A stretch of DNA of 64,000 nucleotides from Lactifluus volemus (GCA_022376515.1 WTXI01000095.1:62001-126000), one strand, 5' to 3'. Numbered from the stretch's first letter, positions 43,057-55,054 are shown. Numbers and translations: made by a program. The notes: generated by a model from the sequence alone, not told the origin.

Positions 43057-45338
43057 ACCTGATCACAGACCTCCCTGAGTCGCAAGGCTACGATAGCATT
43101 CTGACCATCACCGACCACGATTGTAGCAAGGCGGCGTTCTTCATCCCTTGCAACAAAACCATTGACAGTGAAGGGATCGCCAGATGCTATGCCAAAGAGG
43201 TGTTTCCCCATTATGGCCCTCTGAGGCAGGTGATCTCGGACCGTGACCCACGCTTTGCGTCAAAGTGGACAAAGGAACTGTGTAGACAATTGGGGATTGA
43301 CCAGAACATCAGCACGGCATACCACCCCCAGACAGATGGCCAGTCGGAACGAACGAACCAATGGCTAGAACAATACCTGCGCGTCTACGGGAATTTCCAA
43401 CAGAATGACTGGGTCAGCTGGTTGCCTCTAGCCCAATTTGTACATAACTCGTGGATCAATGAAACAACAAAACAAACCCCGTTCGACTTACTCATGGGAC
43501 ACACGCCCACGGTGTGGCAAACGGATAAGGAAGGAAAGATGCCAGCGGTGGAAAGGCGCAAAGATTATCTGATGGAGAAACGTAACCAAGCACGCCAAGC
43601 AATTCAAAGGGCGCAAGATCTCCTCCAGAAGCGGAACGTACGGAAGAAGGGAAGGCGAGCTTATTCCCCTTTCCAAGAAGGAGACCAGGTCTGGCTAGAT
43701 GGGAAGAACCTTAAAACCTCGCACCCCTTTGCCAAACTAGCCCCAAAAAGATACGGTCCCTTCCCTGTGGTCCAGGTGATCAACCCGGTGGTATTCAAGC
43801 TGAAACTTCCGGACCAGTGGCGTCAGAAACATGTCCACCCCATCTTCCACGCGTCTCTCCTATCACCATATAAGGAGACGGAGGAAAATGGACAAGCCTT
43901 CACAGAACCAGCGCCGGACGTAATAGAAGGGGAAGAAGAATATGAAGTCGAACAAGTGTTGGACTCAAGACGAAAAGGACGCGGCAAGGGGCGCCTCGAG
44001 TACTTCCTGAAGTGGGAAGGCTACCCCCACGCCCACAACACCTGGGAACCAGCTGACCAGGTGCACGCGGCTGACCTGGTGGAAGAATTCCACAAACAAA
44101 ACCCAACAAAAGCAAGGAAGATTATAATAAGACGGACGAGGACGGATAACGGACAATGCAGCTTCGCTCTCTCTTCCAAGAGCCCCACGAACCCCCCTTC
44201 GTTACCCCTCACTTTCGTGAGTTCTTCCTCAAACGACAGATCCACATCACCTACGCCCATCATAGCCAGCATAAACACTTCTGCTGGGAGGCCATCTGCG
44301 CTTCCCATTACTAACTCCCCTGCTACCTCACTCCCTTACACCTGGGAAGAAATCCAGTCTGCGAACCTCAACCTCACCCTTCCTCAAATCTTCAAAGCCT
44401 CCCGGGCAGACACCAACTTCTTCGATCCCGAACGAAAACATCGCACATCCCCCGGCTCCTTTATAGTTGACTACCGCCAAGTCCGTCTCGTGTGTTTGGG
44501 GATCCCGTATGACTGGCCAGTGGGGCGCGAAAACAGTTACAAGTGGCCTTACAATCCCTATAAGTACTACGAGGATACCCGACAGTGTCTTCACTGCCTC
44601 TTTGACTTCAAGTGGAGGAGAGACCACCCCGGAGCCCAGAAGCGCACCCATATCTTTACTGACAGCCATAGCACCATGGTTGCCCAAAGGCTGGGTGACT
44701 TCGCTAGACCAGAGACCCCTGAAGAAGAATGGTTTGAAGAAGACGACGAGGGCAGGTTACAGATCAACCTCCTTCGTGCTCCCACGATCCCCACTGTCGT
44801 GGCGGTGCAGACAGACGGTTGGGTCCCGGATCTGCCCTCTCAGACCTGCAACATTGGTACCCAGACGACCCCAGTTAGCATGAAAGACGAAGCCATTCAG
44901 GCATTCCCCACCTACGGGACCACCGAATATTGGCTCGACCAAAGGGACGGTAATCCCGGGGGTCCTCAGCAGAGAGATCGGGATATGGAACCACGAGCGC
45001 GCCTTACTCTTCACCCACATGGACTTGATCGCTTGGGACTCGATTCCGGAGGTCTTCAGAGATTCGATTTTCCAAATGACTCTACGCCGCGTAGAGAACT
45101 GAAGCACTGCCGTTTTCACAACAGAATGATGACCCACAACAGCGATGGGTGCCCCTTCCCCCACTTTTCGTGTATGCCAGGGCTTGGGGTGTGCCGCGTT
45201 CCCGAGGACCATGTGTGGCATGGTGGTGGGTGTTTACTGGATGGCACAGCCGAAGAGATCAAGAGGAAGCGCAAACAGATGGAAGTGTTGGATGCTTGTG
45301 TTGCCGGTCTGTCCCAGTTACGACGTAAAACTGACTAA
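43040..45338 (+). CDS. G1 integrase core, GPY/F module, chromodomain and long C-terminal extension
   Basis: The core reads YSTIALDLITDLPESQGYDS, TITDHDCSKAAFF (first Asp), QVISDRDPRFASKW (second Asp, about 43,240) and TDGQSERTNQWLEQYL (Glu, about 43,347). The GPY/F-type module is RYGPFPVVQVINPVVFKLKL and HVHPIFHASLLSPYKE. The chromodomain (about 43,940-44,090) is YEVEQVLDSRRKG, LEYFLKWEGYPHAHNTWEPA and DLVEEFHKQNP. Unlike standard chromoviruses the frame continues for about 400 more residues (44,100-45,338). This part has a Ser/Pro/Thr linker, a Trp/Tyr/Cys-rich region (PYDWPVGRENSYKWPYNPYK, CLHCLFDFKWRRDH) and a Cys/His cluster CRFHNRMMTHNSDGCPFPHF followed by more Cys. I do not recognise this tail. 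It runs to within 37 bp of the 3' LTR with no stop. Confidence 0.9.
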
Positions 45339-45374
45339 GGTGGCAGGTGGGACTGCCTTCTAGAGCGGGGGTAT

Positions 45375-45877
45375 TGTTACGGAATGCAGGACAAGTTGGA
45401 CCTTATGCTTCCTAAACACGCTTACTCATTCTGATGACGTCTCTTCCTTCTCTTATTGTGCTGACTGATCCTATTGTTCTGACTCTCTATTGTTCATCCT
45501 GTTCTGTCCAGTGTTATTGTCCCGAGTCTCCATTGTTCGCGTTCTCTATTGTTCTTGATCTCATGCTTTTTGTCCACCCTGGTTTGGTAGAACAATTAGC
45601 ATAGATTGTATAAGTAGGCCTCAGCTGGTAGCTTGTACCCCAGCTTCGGCTTTGACTCAAATCGACTTGCTTCCCTCTCCAGAAAGACCAAAACTTCTCC
45701 TCTCCTCTCCCCTCTCTTCTCTTACCCTCCTAAACGCCCTAGTAGGGTCATCGAAGCTTGGTGGTTGTGCTACAACACCACAGGACTCAGCGTGTCAACA
45801 CTTAGAGTGTCCCTGAGCCCAGATCTCAGGAGAGACCAGAACCCTAGTTGGGACCCGGCCCTAGTCAAGCCGTAACA
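45375..45877 (+). repeat. G1 3' LTR
   Basis: A 503-bp copy of the 5' LTR, preceded by GAGCGGGGGTAT as a possible polypurine tract (45,363-45,374) and followed by the AGTGG duplication. Confidence 0.96.
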
Positions 45878-45906
45878 AGTGGGGCCCACTGCTGGCAGAC
45901 AAACAA

Positions 45907-46841
45907 TGTCACGGTTCGCAGGGACCGTGGCTCGAAGTGAGCGTCGTTCAGGTTGACTATTTGCTGTGGCGAGTCGGACAAGACTAGCAACACCAAATAG
46001 TCGGTTCTAGCACGTGCAGGCAAGGTCCCATGAGGAGTAGACTTGACTGTGCGAGCTCTCGGTTCTGTATCACGTGAGGCGGGTAGTATGGGCCAACGCA
46101 TGCGATGGTCAGAGTTACCGTTCCTAAAGAGGATAGACGGTGGCAGATGGGTTAATGACAGTGTGTGGGTTCAACCGCAACACGGGCGCAAGCGTGCTAT
46201 GGTTAGAAAGGATCTTTCTAGCCCTAGCATGTTAGTGCAAGGTTGAACTAAGGTTTGAGGGTGGACGCGGGGTGAGAAGTGGGGACTACTTCTCACAGCA
46301 TGTTCATATTAGGGTTCAGGCGTCTGTGAGCTTGTTTCTGGTAGTGGAAACAAGTGAACAGAAGTCTGATCAGTGGCGTGAAGCACCTGGATCAAGGTAC
46401 AAAGAGGGGATTCACAAGAAGAGAGGAGAAGATGCGACGCGAGTGTGAGCAGGAGACAATGAACTGCAATTCTAGACAAGCTGAAGCTGGGGCTTTAGCT
46501 TGTCTACAGGGCCCTATTTATGCGTACAGAGGGCCAGCCAGCTATCCTACAATGGTCACAGTAAAGCAGCGAAGTCAAGATCATTGACTAAGGACCTGAG
46601 TCAGTTCTAATGACTCAAGAACTGACTCAGTGCATCTGACTCAAGATCTGAGTCAAGAACGCTGACTCAAGATTTGAGTCATGATCCCTGAGTCAAACAC
46701 ACGTCCAAAATGGTGACGCACAGCCCCTAGAAACCAAACAGAGGGGGCTGGCCAAGGAAAGGGATCCTAGGTCATAACACAGGACGAAAAATAGACGAAA
46801 AACAGTAGGGAATGGGCCAGACGGCCTACATAACCATAACA
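45907..46841 (-). mobile_element. Solo LTR of Gypsy family G2, 935 bp, TSD AACAA
   Basis: Inverse of the 13232-14801 LTR without nested insertions. It starts TGTCACGGTTCGCAGGGACC, ends GCCTACATAACCATAACA, and AACAA stands at 45902-45906 and 46842-46846. U3 contains the repeated GACTCAAGA/CTGAGTCA words at 46,590-46,700. No internal sequence remains, so it is the product of LTR-LTR recombination. Confidence 0.95.
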
Positions 46842-48395
46842 AACAATGAGGAGTCAAAAGGAGTTGACGCAGAGGAGTAGCACATCACGCAATTGAAAAG
46901 CTGTTTGCCTCACCATCTCAGTCTATGGGCAATGGTTTCTTTGGATCGAATGGCAACATCGATCTCTTTGCTGAAGACAAGATCTAAATGAATATCAGAA
47001 TATACCCACCAGGATAGCTATATGGAACTTGACTGTGAGGAGCGGTGATGGTTAAGGCTGATTCCAGTGTTGATGCGGCCAAGCAGTGGGCTGCAGGGCT
47101 GGCTGAGAGGACCACAGGCTCCCAGACTGGGGTGGTGGGGAGAAGCTCAGCATCAGGAATTGCAGGGACAATATACAAGCTCAGGCCTGTTGAATCATGT
47201 GTTTGATGTTGCGAGGGTGCTTGTGGCACAGTCATTTGCTGTCCAGGAAATAGTGTTACCAAGCTGAGTCGTTGAAAAGATGGGGTGACACAGTTGGTCT
47301 GTGACATACCATAGGGGGACTATGTTCAAGCACAACACATAGGCGAGGCAAGAGTGGAGAGTACCCGCCCCGCCAACAGGGCCAAAGTTACGCATTTTGC
47401 TGGCATGATGAACGAGAGATGTCTGAGGGGCAGAGTTGGCCACCGATGTCGGGCAAGACCTGAAGGGAATCAGAGGAGGTGCAGTGGCAATGGGTTGCGA
47501 GTTAGGCCGTGGGGGGAGGGGGACGAAATCACGAGTCCTGTTAAGCTAGGTCTGGACGTGTCAAGATCGGTGTTTCTGGCCTGGCGGCATATGCAGAGAA
47601 GGTGGTGGTGGTGAAGGTGGGGAGGCAGCAGAGGCAGAGGTGGCAGTGGTGGTGGAGGCATAGGAGGTAGAGACAGAGGCGGAGGAAGCAGAGGGCAGAG
47701 AGAGAGGAGGGAGAGGAAGTGTCATCAGAGCGCATGGGGTGGGGTGGGCAGCGTTACAAGGCATTAGGGCAGGTAGATCCATAGATGCAAGGAATATGAC
47801 AAATTAGAAAAAAATGTGAGTGTTAGAAATGGAAATAAAAAAAGTCACGATGCACCCAGGCTGTGCTTATAGACAATAGCGTTGCAGTGGCATGGAGAAC
47901 ACACTGCTGCTGTTGCAGTGATGGCAGCAGGGACGGGGTTCCAGAGGATGAGACATAGTGGTGACAGAGGCAGAAGAGGCAACACAGGTGACGAATGTGG
48001 CGATGAGTCGACGATGTTAAGGCAACAAGAGGGAGGGAGTGTTGAAAATGAGGCATGTCAACATCATGCCAACAAGAATGTGCACGTGATTTGTGCATCG
48101 GCACAACTTAGTGAAATTTTCATAAATCACGACTTGCAAAATTTTTCAGACAGATTAGTTGAATTATGTTTTTTTTGCTTAACACAATTAAAAGCCCCTT
48201 AAATTTTCATTAGTTGCTTAAATATGTTGAGTGTGCTTAATGTTGTGCTGAGCATACTGAGCATGCTTAATGCCAGTCTTAATTGTGCTAAGCATGTTGA
48301 GCCTGCTTAAGTTGCTTAATTGCACTTAAACAAAATTTTCATCAAGCAAATTTAAGCAAAAAAGTAAATTTAAGACCATTAAGACCACTAATCAC
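46842..48395. other. Right part of element C: GC-rich core then AT-rich arm
   Basis: Positions 46,985-47,780 contain GGTGGTGGTGAAGG/GGCAGAGG-type repeats like the cores of A and B. Positions 48,100-48,395 form the AT-rich right arm with TTAAGC/GAGCATGC words. Short frames on both strands show no domain. Confidence 0.5.
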
Positions 48396-48423
48396 CATTA
48401 AGCAACATGGACAATTGCTGATG

Positions 48424-48836
48424 AATTGTGTGAAAGAAAGACCCACTTGGGTGGGTGTTGGACTAGCTGGACACCCCCCCAGGCCAATAAGTTGATGTAC
48501 ACATATAATGTACAAGTGTATAGACATGACATTAATGCAGATTTGCAGTGCCTTCCAAATTGGGAATCCAGGCACTCAGAAACTCGAAAATCTATTGGCA
48601 CATTTTTACAAGCATAAATTAAAATTCTGCTTGCACAGGATTCTAGTAATTCTAAATACAAACCTTTCTGTGCTAACAATTTTCCCAAAAGTTGGGTTTT
48701 GTGAAGTGCAATAGATTTTTCGAATGTGCTCCTGCCAAATGTCACTCCCTTGTCACGCTGGGGTCATGTGATCAGGCTGGTTCTGAACAAGAGCTACCCT
48801 CCCTGCGCTTGCAGGGCATTAAGCCAGCGTCAAACG
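48424..48836. other. Boundary and 5' flank of the AP-1 mu gene
   Basis: Outside the right terminal repeat of element C. No repeat is seen beyond 48,424. The sequence just before the AP-1 mu start (48,735-48,836) is CT-rich and is likely promoter/5' UTR; no clear TATA box was found. Confidence 0.4.
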
Positions 48837-50528
48837 ATGACTAGCCTCATCGCTATTCTTGACCTCAAAGGAAAGCCTCTGATCCAGCGCTCGTACCGCG
48901 ATGATGTACCCTCATCATACATCGAACGCTTTCTTCCCCTTGTTCTTGAAATTGAAGAGGAAGGGCAACAAGTGACACCGTGTTTCTCTAATCAGGGTGT
49001 TAACTATATGCACATCCGTCACTCCAATTTGTATCGTGAGTGTATTCCCGAGAAGGTTACTCTACTCCATGATGATCCTACCTCTAGTTCTCGCCTTGTC
49101 GAGGAGGAACACCAACGCAGCGGAGATCATCTTATTTCTTCATCGCCTTTCTCAAGTCTTGGTTGAGTACTTTAAAGAATTGGAGGAGGAGTCAATTCGC
49201 GACAATTTTGTTATCATATACGAACTCCTCGATGAGATGATGGACTTTGGCTATCCCCAGACGACGGAGAGCAAGATATTACAAGAGTCAGTCTTACCAA
49301 CTTTCGGTCAATTGACCGCACGTGAACCATGTGCTCTCATCTCGTCAGGTACATCACCCAGGAGTCTCACAAACTGGAGATTCAAGTTCGACCCCCAATG
49401 GCTGTCACAAATGCTGTTTCTTGGCGTTCCGAAGGAATCAGGTACCGCAAAAACGAGGTGTTTTTGGATGTCATTGAAAGCGTGAACTTGCTGGTGCCTC
49501 CCTACTCACAACAGTGTTGTGATCTACGACTCACCCGTGTACGAGCAGGTCAATGCAAATGGTAACGTCGTCCGGTCGGAAATATTAGGCGCCATCAAGA
49601 TGAAGTGCTATCTTTCTGGCATGCCCGAATTAAGACTTGGCCTCAACGATAAGGTTATGTTTGAGACAACTGGGCGAAGTGAGTTTTGTTATATACCCCC
49701 GTCTCTTCTTGACTTTAAAATCTATGTTCGCAGCGTCTCGTGGAAAGTCAATAGAGCTCGAGGATGTCAAATTTCACCAGTGCGTGCGCTTGTCGCGGTT
49801 CGAGAACGACAGAACGATATCATTTATCCCTCCGGATGGCGAATTTGAATTGATGTCTTACCGCCTTTCTCAAGCAGTCAAGCCGCTGATATGGGTGGAG
49901 GCTGCTGTAGAACACCACAGAGGGAGTAGGGTTGAATACATGGTGAAGTGCAGAGCTCAGTTCAAGCGTCGGAGCACAGCAAATAACGTGGAGATATATG
50001 TGCCCGTGCCAGACGACGCCGATACCCCCAAGTTCAGAGTATGTCTCAAGTTTTTTTCTTAATCCTGAGCCTGCCTCACCTAAGATGCCCAGGCTTCGAC
50101 TGGTTCAGTTCAATACGCTCCCGATAAATCCGCATTTGTTTGGAAAATCAAGCAACTGGGTGGTGGTCGCGACTTCTTGATGCGCGCGCATTTTGGGCTA
50201 CCCAGTGTGAAATCAGGCATGTTTATGGGGACAGTTTGGGGCATCATGATTCTGACAACCATGTTTCGCAGAGCAAGATATAGAAAAAAGGGCCCCGATT
50301 ACAGTTAAATTCGAGATACCATATTTCACTGTATCTGGGATCCAAGTTCGTTATCTGAAGGTTGTAGAGAAGAGCGGCTACCAGGCATTACCCTGGGTGC
50401 GGTATATTACCCAGAACGGAGATGACTATAGGTGTGTTTGTTAGTTTCGTACGTCGCTGTTAACTAATTTGTCGTCAAGCTTGCGAACTGCTCTTGATAA
50501 GGGCAGTGCTCCCATCGTCCCTATGTAA
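48837..50528 (+). CDS. AP-1 clathrin adaptor complex subunit mu
   Basis: Medium chain of the AP-1 adaptor, which selects tyrosine-motif cargo at the trans-Golgi network and endosomes for clathrin vesicles. Eight exons join to 436 residues, the family length: 48837-49035, 49088-49286, 49349-49493, 49549-49678, 49734-50038, 50093-50216, 50272-50431, 50480-50528. The N-terminal longin domain includes VEYFKELEEESIRDNFVIIY and DEMMDFGYPQTTESKILQE. The C-terminal mu-homology domain includes VTNAVSWRSEGIRYRKNEVF, MPELRLGLNDKVMFE, ELEDVKFHQCVRLSRFENDR, QFKRRSTANNVEIYVPVPDD and GYQALPWVRYITQNGDD. Intron 6 (50217-50271) uses a GC donor (TCAG|GCATGT), which is needed to keep the conserved SVKSEQDIEKRAP reading. 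It converges on YAH1. Confidence 0.96.
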
Positions 50529-50914
50529 AACTAATTGTTACCCAATGCCACGGAAAGTATCCCTGCCTGTAGTGTAACGCCATAATGTAGACGTGATCCG
50601 GTTTTGAACGACTTCACTGCCGATGTGCAAGGAAACCTCCATGTAAACTCTACGAATGCAGTACCGTACATTCAACTTGATCCCTCGGCAGATTGATGAG
50701 GAGCGCTGGTGTCTATCATTATTTTAGAGGTTCCTATGCATGAATCGTTGCCAAGCACAAGCCTGACGCACAATACAAGGCAATTTATGTGCCTGATCGC
50801 GAAGCATTGTACAAGCAAAGTGGCAACTTAGCTCGGGGACGCGTAGTCGGTAAAGCAATTCTCCGGCAATATTGGCCCCAAGGTAAATCTTAGATTGATA
50901 AGAAGGCATCTCTA
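50529..50914. other. Intergenic region between convergent AP-1 mu and YAH1
   Basis: 386 bp holding the 3' ends of both genes. No reading frame or RNA gene is supported. Confidence 0.5.
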
Positions 50915-51634
<720 letters not shown>

Positions 51635-51805
51635 CCTGTCGACTACTTTTCACTTGCGGTCAATGAACAAACCGTCGCTGGCAAGGCCTTGAATGGAAAG
51701 GCAGCACGGCAAGAACGGGCCGTTGGACCGGCCTGCCAACCAACACGAGTCATCGCTCCCAGTCGTCGTCGTCGTCGTCGTATCGTACAACTCAGTCCAG
51801 CTGAA
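51635..51805. promoter_or_regulatory. Bidirectional promoter region between YAH1 and the F-box gene
   Basis: 171 bp separate the two start codons. It includes a CGT-repeat (GTCGTCGTCGTCGTCGTATC, about 51,763-51,782). No TATA box is evident for either gene. Confidence 0.4.
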
Positions 51806-53503
51806 ATGGCCTCTATTACACAGGTATATTTGCGTCCCCTCTCTAGGGTTTCTCTCCTCCTGACTATACCATTCCTCTTATAGCTACCAAGTCCACTGAG
51901 CCCTGCTCGTCATCTTCCCACAGAAATCCTTCTTCAGATATTTGCCTTTTGCGTCGCGCCCGACGAGTCCAATGAAGAGGCTTTCACTGCCCTGCACATT
52001 GTCCGCATCAGCCATGTTTGTCATGTGTGGCGGGAAATTGCTCTCGCTTATCCACCCTTCTGGTCGAATATTGCTTTCAAGACACCTTTCCTAGCGACAA
52101 CCATGCTCGAGCGCTCCAAGCCCTTGCCCATAGCTATTCGGGCCAATCTAACACCTGGAGACGGACAATTTGACGACGCATCATATCGTATACGATGCAT
52201 GTTCAGAGCTGTATCTCGCGCGTTGCGCAGCTCGGGTCGTGCAAAGGAATTGAACCTCCGAAGTGGACCGTCCAAGCATCTCACCAAAGCCTTTGACGAT
52301 ATACGCCCCACAAATTCTCAGCTCGAGTATCTCGCCCTGCGCGGTTACGGGGACAACCTTCGATCTACCGTCTTTGATGTACCAAGCACTATCTTTTCCC
52401 AGTGCATATTTCCCCTCAAGACGCTCGTCTTAGAACGTTGCAAAGTCATCCCCTCAGACCTCACTCGCCATTGCACACATCTTACCCATTTGGAGTTGCG
52501 TTCTGTAGCAACTTTCAATGTCAGAGACGTTTTCACCATCTTCCAGCTTGCATCATCCTCCTTTCAGTCTATTATTCTTGATTCTATTCCCCTCTCTGGG
52601 TTGTTCTTCGAAGGAACTTCTCAGCTTTCCTTCCCACACCTCTCTCTCCTGCATTTAAATGCCACCAATGGTGACTCGCATATTTATAACGTTTTTTTCC
52701 TTCTTCGGTCCATGGCTATTCCGCTAACAGCATCCCTCATCCTTCAATTTCTCATTCTCGGCTCAACATGGCAGATGCCTGCCCCCATTATTCCTGCACT
52801 TAGACGTCACTTTTCTGGAGGTGACCCGATCCGCAGTCTCATCGTCTTCCAGACAAATCTCCACAAACGACGCGGCCTACGGATACAGGGCTGGACGAGC
52901 GCTACTTTACCACGCTTCTTTTATGCAGAGGAAGCACCTTCACCCATAGTCGATGTTCATTTCTGCGAAGAAGATGAACACAACAACTCCCTTGAACGAA
53001 TCCTGTCCGAATTGACTAGCATAGGCCCACTTCATGCCGTGCAATACCTTACAATTGCACGTGTATCGGTGCTTTCCACATCCGGGATGGACGCTCTTCT
53101 TCTCATGTTACCCTCCTTGCGCGAAGTCTGTATCCATAGCTCCGCATCTCTCCGTGCCTTGTGCGGAATGGAACCTGGCGGGGGGCCCGTTGCAAGGTCA
53201 CCACCTTTGGCGCGGCTGCGCGAGTTACAAAGCCTAGCTGTCTACGAAGCCTCCTTCCGAAATGAGGGAACTCAAGATCTTGATTTACATGCTCTTCGAA
53301 ATTGTTTCGACGAGTTGTCCACGAATGGCTATGGGCCCAATGAACTCATAGTATGCTACTCCGATGGGACCCGTCAGGACATGGAGGAACTGGCAAGACC
53401 CGTACGCAAATTCCTTTGGGACGGATCCGAAAATGGTACGAAAGCTGTCCCCGTTCCTCTTCAACCCGATCGTGCTTCGAATAGGGTGCCAACTAATGTA
53501 TAA
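51806..53503 (+). CDS. F-box domain protein with leucine-rich C-terminal region
   Basis: Probable substrate receptor of an SCF ubiquitin ligase; the target is unknown. Two exons (51806-51823, 51884-53503) join to 545 residues. The first exon encodes only MASITQ. The second opens with an F-box, ARHLPTEILLQIFAFC ... VRISHVCHVWREIALAYPPF (residues about 14-60), the usual Agaricomycete form with the LPxEIL...VCxxWR motif. The rest has irregular Leu-rich segments (LEYLALRGYG, LKTLVLERCK, HLTHLELRSV, LPSLREVCIHSSA), as in the very numerous F-box proteins of this group. The start was chosen as the only in-frame ATG upstream of the intron; an upstream ATG at 51663 is followed by an early stop in its own frame. 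Confidence 0.88.
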
Positions 53504-54346
53504 ACATTAACTACTCGTGTCTGTGCATAGACATACCTGATATTTGTGCGCTACTGTGCATTACTAAATATACCAAGTTGTTTTGCTCTCTCCTTCGGGA
53601 ATGTAAATATTAGGGATATGTAAAGTATGACGCGGTATCGTCCATCAGAACTTTGAAGAAAGATGTGAATACAAGGGGCATAAATCGAGAGGAGATTGTC
53701 CTGACGCAATACAGAATACCGTAGTGGCAAAGAATGAATAGTAGAGGTAATGGTACTGAACCAAGTGGGGCGACATGTGAAGCAGAACTAATTGCGTCGA
53801 GTCACGGGTGGCAGAGCAGAGCAAACTAAACGCGGCTGGTTACGGTAAAGTAAATTCGAATACGATCGGAGATTGCAAGTGGCACGAGATAGCTGCACGC
53901 TAATGGAAATGTGCCCAGTGCGTCATCGTGATAGTAGTTCAGCGATGACTCGCCAACGAACCCAGTTCTGTAACTACGAAACTGTATCAGCGGTGACAGG
54001 TCACGCAAATATGCAGACATTTGCTCACCCACAACTTGTCGCAGTGGCCTGTCGAGTCATGATGACTCTGAGGAACGGACGACGTGATGACGACAATACA
54101 GCATAAACGGTCAATTCGGCGACCGAAGCCACGGTTTATGAGGGAATGATGAGAGCGGTGTCCGAAATGTGAGAATAAATTAAAGAAAGGGCAGGTAATT
54201 CTGAGCCCAGCCATTTCTTTTTCCATCTGTAGCAAGCGACTGGGGCCAGTGGCAACCTCGAGGGCTCGACCGAAAAGGGTCGGTTTCGGTCCTCCGGAGG
54301 TAGCACTAGACAGGGATAGAACATCGGCATACAGACCCAGCGGGTT
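53504..54346. other. Intergenic region between convergent F-box and Hsp20 genes
   Basis: 843 bp with only short frames on both strands. No repeat, tRNA or conserved coding segment was seen. Confidence 0.45.
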
Positions 54347-54989
54347 TCATGCCATGGTAATAACATGCGCTGGCCCCTGTGGGAGCACTGGAGGAGGTAC
54401 ACGCGGCCAAGAAACACTAAGCATGCCATCTGCCAACGACGCGCTTATATCTTTGACCTGCACCAGAATCATGTCAGCACAAGCACTGCGAGCGTCCAGG
54501 GTTGAAATACCTACCTCAAGACCCGGAGGAACATTGACCGTACGCTCAAATCTACCGTACTTGAGTTCTTTCACAGGAAAAATGGGAAGAGTAGGATCCG
54601 CATTGGTCAGCAAGGGAGGTGCCCGACGGTCGCCAGAGATGGTGAGACGGCCATCAGGAGTCAGATGAACGCCTATCTCCTCTTTCTTAAGACCTGGGAG
54701 CTCAAAGGTAGCGGTGATATACTGAGACTGGGGTTGATCGCATATCTCAACACTGTGAGGTGAGGGTGAGAATCTGGTTGAAGATACTAACAATGATGAC
54801 GCACCGTGGACGCATTGGCTCTGACAACGACAACCCATGTTGGAGAGCGACTAGTCTCCGACGGTGAGCTAGGACGAGTTGGACATATCGAACTGCAAGG
54901 GAACGATCGAGAGAACGATAGCGGTCCGTTGGCGATGTCTTGGAAGAGGGCTGGTGCAGGTTCATGGATAGGGGAGTTCTGACGGCCAT
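54347..54989 (-). CDS. Hsp20 / alpha-crystallin small heat-shock protein
   Basis: ATP-independent chaperone that binds unfolding proteins. Exons 54989-54805 and 54752-54347 join to 196 residues in one frame. The alpha-crystallin domain is in exon 2: SQYITATFELPGLKKEEIGV, DGRLTISGDR, GRFERTVNVPPGLEVGIS, and the C-terminal ADGMLSVSWPR, corresponding to the A-x3-G-x-L box. The N-terminal part is poorly conserved in the family and the start is uncertain. An ATG at 55029 opens another frame (MPSTYYNQLLHYQDGRQN) that would need a further intron. I prefer 54989 because a TATA-like element at about 55,049-55,054 should start transcription near or below 55,029. It is divergent from the CstF64 gene. 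Confidence 0.85.
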
Positions 54990-55048
54990 CCTGGTAATGT
55001 AAGAGTTGGTTGTAGTAGGTTGAGGGCATGGCGAGGCCAGCAATGCAA

Positions 55049-55054
55049 TTTATA
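55049..55054 (-). promoter_or_regulatory. TATA-like element for the Hsp20 gene
   Basis: CTGTATAAATTGC on the minus strand, 60 bp upstream of the preferred start at 54989 and 20 bp upstream of the alternative at 55029. TATA boxes are common in stress-induced genes. An imperfect GATTCTCGGAGGATCTTGAA (plus, about 55,102-55,121) could be a weak heat-shock element. Confidence 0.45.

Larger units (their letters stand above)
38155..45877 (+). mobile_element. Chromodomain Ty3/Gypsy element G1, nearly complete, TSD AGTGG
   Basis: Two 503-bp LTRs (38155-38657, 45375-45877) flank gag, protease, RT, RNase H, integrase, chromodomain and a long extra tail. AGTGG stands on both sides (38150-38154, 45878-45882). 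By eye the LTRs differ at six positions, so the insertion is fairly recent. The polyprotein is nonetheless broken by at least four nonsense codons and one frameshift. A chromovirus (Tf1/sushi-like) identity follows from the domain order and the chromodomain. Confidence 0.96.
37048..48423. mobile_element. Composite element C bounded by perfect 28-bp inverted repeats, host of two LTR insertions
   Basis: Positions 37048-37075 (CATCAGCAATTGTCCATG plus GTTGCTTAATG minus its last base overlap) and the exact inverse at 48396-48423 form a perfect 28-bp terminal repeat. AT-rich arms with TTAAGC words lie inside both ends, as in element B, and the right arm shares CTTAGTGAAATTTTCAT with B. Removing the Gypsy (38155-45877, with its TSD) and the solo LTR (45907-46841, with its TSD) leaves about 2.7 kb. 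That remainder contains short open frames, but no transposase I can name. Confidence 0.75.

Noticed and set aside
44021..44308. Minus-strand frames across the Gypsy integrase tail
   Set aside because: Shadows of the plus-strand frame, with no independent features.
51689..51805. Arg-rich N-terminal extension of the F-box protein
   Set aside because: The frame is open upstream to about 51,689 but contains no ATG before 51806; the Arg run comes from a CGT simple repeat.
54787..55029. Frame starting MPSTYYNQ as the definite Hsp20 N-terminus
   Set aside because: It is out of phase with the well-supported splice to exon 2 and would need an extra intron with a weak donor; kept only as an alternative start.
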